Below, piece by piece: positions 56,020 through 64,000 of a stretch of 64,000 bases of DNA (its first letter is position 1; every line of letters starts with the position of its first letter). Source of the DNA: Bimastos eiseni (lineage: Eukaryota > Annelida > Clitellata > Crassiclitellata > Lumbricidae); assembly GCA_959347315.1 (NCBI GenBank), contig OY365808.1, forward strand, positions 1,233,947 to 1,297,946, given 5' to 3'. Position numbers and translations under genes: made by a program. Under the pieces are notes generated by a model. That model had not been told where the DNA came from. It worked only from the letters and a program-made list of their open reading frames with translations, and did no database searches.

Positions 56020-59000
56020 AAACATCAGAAGATGGTGTCGAGCAACTAATTGTCAGTGAAGTACTTGCTCCAGGTGCTCACACAGTAACAGTCTCAAATT
56101 ATTGCTCTCTGCGCTAGAAGGTGAGTGCTCCAATCAATCGGCCATGTACACGTTGTATGCCGTACAGTGTCTCACATGTGCGTCTTCATTCAATCATTCT
56201 GAGCAATTATATAGACCTGATCAACTTGTAACGCACTGCCGATCAACGGACCAAAAATAAAGAGCAGAGCTCAAGTGAAGGTCAATCAAGATGGAATCGT
56301 CCACAAGAGATGCCTGAGTCCTTTTGGGCAAACGCACTCAAGGCACAACAAATGGTGCACAACAATACACAGCAAAGACACCTAGTGAATATCTGTGAAT
56401 CAATTACAGAAATTTCATTGGCAAATGAGCATATCCAGTATCCACAACAATTTCCACAGCAACAATTAATAACAAATCAAAGTCAATAGTCACCACGTCT
56501 CACCAAAATGAGCTACAGGTATCCCTTAAAGGTCATGGCTGGAATTAAAGAGGAGACAAAGGTCTCTAGATGGATACTCTCTAACATCTGGAAAGAGAAG
56601 ACATTTATGGTGTGGTTAGAACCACTGGTTTCTCCAATCGATCAGCTTGCAGCATTGTTTCTTCAATGAACCCATTTTTCGCAAACGCGCCTTTGCTAAA
56701 CGTAGCTGATAAGTGGCGAATAATAATATGCAACTTGACTGTGGATAAATCGCTTCATGCAAAAGAAACGTTGTATCATATCTGATATCGAGTGGCGCTA
56801 CACAGATTACAATTACTTGACTGTACTTTCCTTCAAAGGTAGAGCTGTATCAATATGACTTTCTGCAGATCATGCTGATAGTAATTACAGGCGATAACTG
56901 ATCATGAAGCAGATTGTTCTAAAATGTGATATTTTGCTCATTTCTATCTGCAATGATTATTCTGTCTAAAAACAAATTTATTTCAGCATTTATCGATTCC
57001 ACTTCCACCGTAACGGTATTTTCTTATCAATCGGCTTCTACTAAAGCATTATGTTTTCATCGATCCAGCTTCTAATTAAGCGTAATTCGTTTCATCAATC
57101 CATTTTTCACTTAACCGATGATTGTTTCCATAAATTATTACTTCATTACTTACTTGTTGACAGTGTCCCATTATGGGCTGTGTCGTTAGGCGTTCTCTAT
57201 TTGAGCCCATTCGGGGAGGCCATATTGTTTACATACACAGGCTTCTAGTCTTCACTTTTACTCAATATTACGACTTTGCAATTATTTACATTTGAATGTT
57301 TAAATGGAATGAGATACATCTTCATAGAGCTCCAGTAGATTAAACAGCCCTTATGCAGAAGTTAAGCAGAGCTTGAGAAAACACTTAACAGTGAGTGTTA
57401 TATTGCTTGATGGCCTTGCTTGATTTGCCTGATTGCTTTTTGCTATATTTAAAAACAATTTAAATAAAATATTAGCTCATAAGGAGCTGCCATCCAGTGA
57501 TGTTGTTTATCCCTGCACTGATATCCTTGTTTGATCCTACGAACGCCCTCCTCTAGATTCTAGATCACCATTTCAGTCGTGACGATACTTAGAAGGAATT
57601 TTACTTTTGCTTATGACCACTGGTAGCCACGACTCGATTTGTTTTGCCCACCGTTGCTTTGGTATATTGACGAGTTCAGCCGGCTATTGTACAATACAAA
57701 CGACACAGCGTTTCTCGCACCAATTTATTAAATTTTCTGATTAAGAAATCGGCACTTTTCGCAATCATTGCCCCGTTGACAAACTGCATTTAAAGATAAG
57801 GCGTCTCATAAAAATCAAAATAAGCATATAAAAAGGCCATCGTAACAAATACCAATAACTTGTAGCTTATTTCAACTTCCTGTCGAGCACCGAATGTACA
57901 TACCAGTTTGATTTAAAGGCCTGCTGAAAATCAGTATCTTTCACGTTTCTTCTATCTCGTTGTTTCGAATATTCGATGGATTGATTGGTCCCTTTGTCGT
58001 CAATTCAATCGGTCTAAAGACGCCAGAAACAAACACGAATTTCTGCCATTGCTTTCTTCGCATAAGTCGAACGCCATCTTAGCCTTACAGACTTCTTCGA
58101 AACTTATAAGTTCACAAGATGTCGCTACTTAAAGCAATCTGTCTTCCTGTTCCAGAAAATATATGTATTGTAAATTGTACGTATGTAATAATTATCCATT
58201 CATTCATAAATTTAAATAGTGCGTTCTTATGGTTTTTACTCAAAAGCACTCCCAAATCAAGCCCGGACATAAGGTACGTTTTCAAATTGCCATAAATGTA
58301 CCACTATACGATTTATCATCAATTTTTGGTCCTGTCCCTCTTGTCCGCGAACCATTTGTGGGTTTATAGTAAGGATGCTATACAAGAGTTAATTCGCTCC
58401 TTGTTTTTCGTTCTTATTTATTTTGAACTTTTTGTGTCATCGCTTGTACATTCGTTTTATGTATGCTTTGCGCTTCCAGGCACTCTTAATAAAGAAGATA
58501 CTTACTCACTTACTTATTTCTCGCCACTCGCCAACTATTTAACGGTGAACCATTATTTTGTCGATTATCGTAGAATCCTTTGTAGGATATGGTCTGCAAT
58601 CTGCAGAGCACGCGGTTATAAGCAAAGTGGCAGAGAGAGAAGAGATAATGTATGGCGTGTCCGCTTTCAGAACTTGATTAATAACTTTAAAAACTTTCTG
58701 TTTTTCTCAATGCGAGTGCCCCGAGAGAAGATTCAGATTTATTAGTTTGGGGCAAAATGTACGAACAGATCAAACAGAATTGTAGCCTAAGCGTGCCAAG
58801 ATGAGTTTTCCAGTAATTGCCAACATTTTTGTCAATGGAGGCAAATGACCTAGTTTGAGCCAAAGCGCAGATCCCAAAGGACGTCATAAAATCTGAATCT
58901 TCGAAATTTTTCGGCGCATACAAAGCATTCTGTCAAATAAAGGCCGCAATGATCAAGTCCAATATGGTCATTGATCAAGCTTCTCGTTTCGTTCCGGTGT

Positions 59001-60390
59001 CAGGCTCGTAGGCAGCCTTCCAGAACGGGGTTGCGTTTTTGGTGAAATTGGACCTTCGAAGTTGGACAATATGACGTTTAGCAACTTTGGCGTGTATGAT
59101 TTGGTTAGCCAACTTGGCCCGTGTTATTAGACATAATATGTAAATAAGCGTGGAGCTTATACAGAACTGCATTTTATGACCTGCAAATGTTTGGATTGGC
59201 CATGGTTTGTTATGATGCACCTGGTAAGGTGTGCATGTTCTTGGTTATGGGCGCGTTATAAAGGTTTGTTGGTAAGCAATGGTAACGTAGCTGTTAATTT
59301 TATTTCAGGTCTGATCAGCTTAATTGGGCCTATTAGTTGTTGTTTCGCGAATGTTGTTTTGACTTTATAATGCGAACTGAACGTCGTATCTGAACGTCGT
59401 AAGCTACATTTTGGCATGTTACGGTGGATGCTAGAAGGTACCATGTTTCTAATGAAGACATTAGCTCTAATATCGACCCGTACAGCCCTCCATGTGCGTC
59501 AAGTTACCACGTATTCGGATTCATGTTCGAGCATAGTATTCGAACTGCGAGTGATATCCCCAATAGCGTACAAGCTTCGCATACAAACGCCATGGGAGGT
59601 AACGAGATAAGATAAGAGATTTAGATCCAATATACGTTAACGCACTTCACACAGCTTATTAACCAACTAAAGTACTACCCAAAATACTTGTGCGGAAGCG
59701 CTACAAAGAGCGGTGCCTCTGTGGTCGCACTTCAAAGCTACCATATAATTGCATTGGTTTTCACAGAATCTGCTCTGTTTTTAAAAATAACATTATAGCT
59801 ATGATCATGTTTTGTTGACGATGTCGTCATGATCATTCAAAGTGGTAATATTTAAAGCATGAAGTCACCGGCAACTTCATTCATGAATTAGGTTAGGCCT
59901 AATGCAAATTTATGCAACGAATATCAAGTGGGAAACGTCTGCCACCGCATAATGATTATAGCAAGCTGTCAGCATTCTCTGCCGTAACACTGTTGTTCAT
60001 GCCGAGCGGCTCAGGTTATTTTTTTATGTAAAAATTATTTAAATAAAAATTATAACACCAATGAGACGTACGTGTCTCTGTGCCTCAATGGTAGCGACGC
60101 CACTGGAAGTGACAATGAATTTTTATATGCTACTTAATGGAGTTTTTTTCTCTTTCTTAGGTTCTTCAACCTCTGGTAGGCGGACGCCAAAGGTCTTGGG
60201 CATGGTGCCAGTTTGCGACAGGACCTTCTGTCTACTCCCAACTCTCTCTCTTACCTACTTGCGCTGCTTGCAGAATTTGTTTTCCAATCTGTGAAGCACC
60301 TCACCCAAGGTCACTACATGGAGTCTGCTCGTATGGCTGGAACATAAAACCATTTGACAGGAGACCAAGCTTATACCCTTTTCGGATGTC
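56020..60390. other. Gene-poor region
   Basis: No supported gene. Monomers of the ~36-bp CATCAATCCAGCTTCTA family lie at 57000-57135. Minus-strand frames at 58687-58923 and 58975-59220 and plus frames at 58296-58745 and 60061-60294 are unrecognised and lack splice context. The right end should contain the GT92 promoter and 5' UTR. Confidence 0.45.
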
Positions 60391-62539
60391 ATGGTTTATC
60401 ATATCACCATGAGGCACCTGGTCTTTGTGGGTGGTGTCATAGTCACTCTGTTCTGCATTGTACACGTCTTCTTGATTGTGGTCCTTACCAGGCAACATAG
60501 CAACTCCGGTGGTGTTTCGGTTTTCTTTGCGAGAGTACGCAGTCGAAGAGCGCGCTATATGACCTTGAACCAAACGAAGCTGTACGATCACACGAAGCCA
60601 ACCAACAAGAAGAGCATGGCAGAACTCGACAGAATCCAGATCCGGGTGAGCGTGAGAACCGGTGCCTACAAATCTCTGAAGTGCTCCAAAGTGTTGTATG
60701 CTCTGCCTGTACCAGAGGGTCTGATAGAAACTTTCACATGGCAGGCGGTCACATCGGACCTGGATTGTTACGTTTTCTCGGCTTATTACGAGTCGAGGAC
60801 TGACCCACCTGCGGTCAGGATCGTCGGAATATCGACTGACAATTCTGGAAAGTTCTGCCTGTTATGGTTCGCGAATGAGACGCTGCCAGAGATCATAGAA
60901 GCGGAAAATGTGATGCTTCCGGAGTCACACAACACAAGGTAATAAGATCGGATTGATTACCTGGAGTAAATTAGATATAATTTGCCTAGAGGTAACTTTT
61001 GAAGCTAGATAAAGAAGGTAACCAGACGTAATTTACCTATAGGGATCACTTTTGAAGATGTGATAATGGAGGACCAGTTTGGATGTAATTTTATCTGGAG
61101 GTAACTTTTAAGGTAAGATTCAGAAGGTAACCAGATTGGAAGTAATTTACCTGGGGACAACTTTAAGGTAGGATAAAGAAGGTAACCAGGTAGATGTAAT
61201 TTTCCTGGAGGCAACTTTGGCAGATAAGATAGGGGTGACTAGATTTCGTGTTATTACCTGAAGGTAATGTTTGCAGGTAAGAAGGTAACCAGATTGGATG
61301 CAATTTGCCTGTTTGCAGTGTAATTTTCCTGAAGGTAATGTTTACAGATAAGCTGATTTGATGTAATTTAGTTGGAATTACACTTGCAGATATGGATGTA
61401 AACAGAGTGGTTCTAATGTATCTGGTCATAACATTTGAAGGTGAGATAATGAAGGTAACCAGATTCAACGTAAACAATTGGCGTCCAAGTGTGTTTCTGA
61501 TCTTTAAAAGAATGGTGCTTTGGTAATAATATGTGTTTCAAATTATAGGTACACTGCAGTGTTCTTCCTGTGCTATATACGTCACCATCCTCAGGTACCG
61601 TATGCTGTATCCTTAGTTCGAGATGCGTGCCAACCGCCTATCAACATCTTGAAAATCATCAACAACCAGCTGCCCACTTCTTACGAAGTCAACTTCACCG
61701 TCTGTATCTCTCCACTGAACTTTCACTTCGACGACTACGATCGGCTCATAGAAATCATCGAAGTAAATCGTATATTCGGAGCAGAGCGTTTTGTACTGTA
61801 CAATCACACAACAGGTCCCAACATTGATAGATACCTTGTTAGTTATGAGGCGAAAGAAATCATTAGCATCATTCCTTGGAAGATTCCGGTGGTAGTCGAT
61901 GTTTATCCTCATAACCCTGGAATCCAGCCAGAGATTCACTATTTTGGTCAGGTAGCTGCTCTTAACGATTGTCTGTATCGCAACATGTTGAAGTCGCGTT
62001 TCGTGGTCGTCACGGACTTGGATGAGGTGATCGTTCCACGCGCTGCTGACGAGTGGTTGGAAATGATTACCCGAGTTACGGACGATTGGTTCAAGTCGTT
62101 TGTCACGCTGAACCAGCGAGAGATGTTTCCTGGTTCGTACCTTGTACAGAGCACGTTTTTTCGTCTCGACTGGGACGACGTACGTTTCGAGGCGGTGGAT
62201 GCTCATGACAATCGGACGTCGAAACTCATGACATTACGGAAACTGAAGCGTGAGGAGCATGTTTATCCGTGGTACTCGCGCTCGAAGTATATAGTCTGGT
62301 CGAAGGTGGCTGTGTCTCTCTCCATCCATTCTGTATTTACGTACATTGATGATGAAAAGGTGAATGTTGTTCGGGTCGGGAGTGATCATGCGCTTGTGCA
62401 CCACTATAGGATCTGGGATGATGTTGATACAGTGTCGATTGGCCACGTGGTGGATAACAGGATGCGACACTTCGCAAGGAAAATTGTCGCAAGCGTTGCC
62501 CTTAGGCATCAACAGGTTGGGCAGATCAGGGTGGAGTAA
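60391..62539 (+). CDS. GT92 (DUF23) family glycosyltransferase, type II membrane protein
   Basis: Two exons, 60391-60938 and 61549-62539 (TAA), joined through a phase-2 GT/AG intron in an Arg codon, give 512 residues. The first ATG is chosen. An ATG at 60409 has better context (ACCATG) and would remove six residues. A short cytoplasmic tail is followed by one membrane span (about 9-32, HLVFVGGVIVTLFCIVHVFL). This predicts a Golgi type II enzyme with a lumenal stem and catalytic domain. Within the GT92 core (about 230-480) are a VNRIFGAERFVLYNHTT segment, HYFGQVAALNDCLYRN and the metal-binding TDLDEVIVPR at 338-347. Characterised GT92 members are beta-1,4-galactosyltransferases acting on fucosylated N-glycans (C. 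elegans galt-1). The acceptor here is unknown. The stop lies in a 21-bp tandem repeat. The stem has NQT and NET sequons. Confidence 0.93.
60955..61480. repeat. Degenerate minisatellite filling the GT92 intron
   Basis: About eight imperfect units of roughly 60 bases built from AGAAGGTAACCAGATTGGAT, GTAATTTACCTGGAGGTAAC and TTTGAAGGTAAGAT. Each unit contains several GGTAA words resembling splice donors, matching the real donor AAG/GTAATA at the intron's start. Confidence 0.85.
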
Positions 62540-62585
62540 GGGCAGATCAGGGTGGAGTAAGGGCAAATCAGGGTGGAGTAAGGGC
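62517..62585. repeat. 21-bp tandem repeat carrying the GT92 stop codon
   Basis: Three copies of GGGCAGATCAGGGTGGAGTA plus A (third with AAATC). The unit is a multiple of three and each copy ends in an in-frame TAA, so the stop codon itself is triplicated. Confidence 0.95.
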
Positions 62586-62589
62586 AGAA

Positions 62590-63065
62590 TTAGTTCTGGT
62601 GTTTGTCAGAAGTTTTGTCAGGTTTGAACGGTGCAGATGGCAGAAATCGAGCCCTGGGCGGTTCGGATTAGTGCTGTGGAAGAGTTTGTTGTCTTGATTC
62701 GCTGTGCAGTGGTATGGAGCAGAGCCTGAAATAGTGTGTTTTTGATACAGTTGACATTGTCATGATAAACAGTGTTACTTGGTGAGAGAATTACTCAAGT
62801 CAACAACACACGATTTCATTCTAATACCCGATCTCTCAGATAATCTTGTACATATGTGCATAAAAAAATGCTGTTCCAATTCCACAAATCAATTACACAG
62901 TTTTGCAAGATGTCTGCTCAAGTATACGAGACTTGCTGACTGAATATGTCTGTAGTGATAGTGGATTTCTTGGTTGAAACTTTCAGAGAATCTACGATGT
63001 TGGTTTCTGAAGCTGAAATTGGCAATTGACGCTCAAATGGTGTCTCTTAGCTGGCTAAAGATAAA
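62590..63065. other. GT92 3' UTR/flank
   Basis: No gene. An AATAAA on the plus strand occurs at 63631-63636, after the 70-bp array. A nearer polyadenylation signal is not obvious. Confidence 0.4.
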
Positions 63066-63069
63066 GAAA

Positions 63070-63312
63070 AAATTGTGACTTTTTTTATTCTATGGAATTT
63101 TGTGTTTCGAGAAAATAGCAGTTTTGTATCATATCTGAGAAAATGTGACTATTATTCTATAGAATTTTTGTGTTCCGAGAAAATAGCAGTTTCATATCAT
63201 ATCTGAGCAAATGTGACTTATTTTATTAAATGGAATTTTGTGTGCAAAGAAACTAACAGTTTAGTATCGTATATGAGAAAATGTGAATTTTTTATTCAAT
63301 GGAATTTTGTTT
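63070..63312. repeat. ~70-bp tandem repeat, ~3.5 copies
   Basis: Units begin TGTGACT at 63074, 63144 and 63212, and TGTGAAT at 63282. They share TGGAATTTTGTG and ATCATATCTGAGAAAATG. Divergence between copies is moderate. Confidence 0.85.
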
Positions 63313-63326
63313 GCAAAGAGGTTAAT

Positions 63327-63800
63327 GGGCTGTCCACATATTACGTACGCAGCGAAGGGTTATGGGGTTTTCGAATTTCGGCGATTTTGCGTACGGTGGG
63401 GTGGGTGGGACAGGAGGTCCCGAAAATATGTGCGTACGCAAATATAATTTTATAGCTACGACGTATGCATTGCTGAATATTAAAATCAGAACTGTAAACT
63501 CAATCACAGACTATATTCCTGCGTAATGAATTTCATGTTGCATTAAAACTTTAAAATACAGGCATTGTTAGTGTTTTATTTCTTCATAACAGTTAACAAA
63601 TTTAAGCTGTTAAATATGATGCTTAACAAAAATAAATGGCATGTGGTAAGATCAACGTTTTATAAATGTCTTCAGCTATTTTACCTTTGCAATGAGGATA
63701 GAGCTTAAAATTAATGTACGTACGCATTGGGAGTGGGTCCACGAAATGTACGCAGTGCAACAGAGGGAGGGAGGTTCGAAAATCCGATTGTAGAAGAGTA
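63327..63800. repeat. Possible small DNA element with TACGTACGCA ends
   Basis: GGGCTGTCCACATATTACGT followed by ACGCAGCG at 63327 recurs in similar form at about 63737 (GTCCACGAAATGTACGCAGTG), with GTGCGTACGC at about 63430 and TGTACGTACGC at about 63716. This suggests a short element with repeated termini. Boundaries are not certain. Confidence 0.4.
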
Positions 63801-63844
63801 GCAACAGACGAGCTCCACGGACAAGCACTCCCTCGCAGATGGGT

Positions 63845-63905
63845 GACATATGGTGGCCGATTGGTTCGACCCTCGTCCGATCGAGGAATCGCTGTCTCAC
63901 GCATA
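63845..63905 (+). mobile_element. tRNA-derived SINE, internally deleted
   Basis: GGTGGCCGATTGGTTCGACC fuses the A-box start directly to the B box of the 10955 family. The tRNA-like middle is missing. Confidence 0.6.
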
Positions 63906-64000
63906 GGCAAGGGAAGAGTTTGGGGGCTAACCCTCCCCCCCCATTGGCATGGTTGAAAATATCTTTTAGCAACAACCTACAGAATAAGTTGGGATAATTT

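Noticed and set aside
58687..59220. Two adjacent minus-strand frames of about 80 codons
   Set aside because: Even codon use but no recognisable family, no splice-site context and no link between them. I cannot support them as a gene.
60061..60294. Upstream frame as the N-terminus of the GT92 protein
   Set aside because: It ends in a stop at 60294 before the membrane-anchor ATG and is not in a spliceable arrangement that I can see. The 60391 start already gives a complete type II topology.
61613..62206. 197-codon minus-strand frame over the GT92 exon
   Set aside because: Antisense shadow of the real coding exon. The plus frame has the GT92 motifs.

Overview
This is an AT-rich, intron-rich animal (metazoan) nuclear genome segment. 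The genes are single-copy animal families with many phase-conserved spliceosomal introns. The intergenic and intronic DNA is packed with decayed LINE tails ending in TTGA or ATT runs, tRNA-derived SINEs, hAT/Tc1-type DNA elements and minisatellites. Nothing looks bacterial or viral. A non-vertebrate, probably marine, animal fits best, but I cannot name the phylum from sequence alone.

Four genes can be reconstructed exon by exon. (1) An ANKRD13-family gene on the minus strand (27200 to 15017) has 14 coding exons, phases that all close, and 603 residues ending in four ubiquitin-interacting motifs. (2) An aspartate beta-hydroxylase-domain gene (ASPHD type) on the minus strand (30796 to 28625) has two coding exons and 332 residues. 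(3) A stimulatory G protein alpha subunit (G-alpha-s) on the minus strand (49285 to 37930) has ten identified coding exons; one small exon after exon 2 could not be found. (4) A GT92-family (DUF23) type II membrane glycosyltransferase on the plus strand (60391 to 62539) has two exons and 512 residues. A fifth gene may start in a CG-rich promoter at 9.35-10.13 kb, reading leftward.

Layout: 0-9 kb is repeats, including a decayed Tc1-like transposon at 3678-5049. 9.3-10.1 kb is a CpG-rich promoter-like block. 10.5-14.9 kb holds SINE, LINE and degenerate repeats. 15.0-27.2 kb is ANKRD13, with introns full of LINE tails and two striking minisatellites (45-bp and 31-bp units). 28.6-30.8 kb is ASPHD, with a helically spaced CCAAT array about 2.7 kb upstream. 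31.5-37.9 kb is repeats. 37.9-49.3 kb is G-alpha-s, with hAT-like elements, a nested LINE and a long TATC microsatellite in its introns. 49.3-60 kb is a gene-poor repeat region rich in one uncharacterised ~110-bp repeat that in one place forms a fold-back element. 60.4-62.5 kb is the GT92 gene, followed by a short 70-bp tandem array.

The four genes have no shared pathway: membrane or endosomal ubiquitin adaptor, ER or Golgi membrane hydroxylase-like protein, cAMP signalling transducer, and Golgi-type glycosyltransferase. The region reads as ordinary animal gene neighbours separated by mobile DNA. Its most unusual content is in the repeats rather than the genes.
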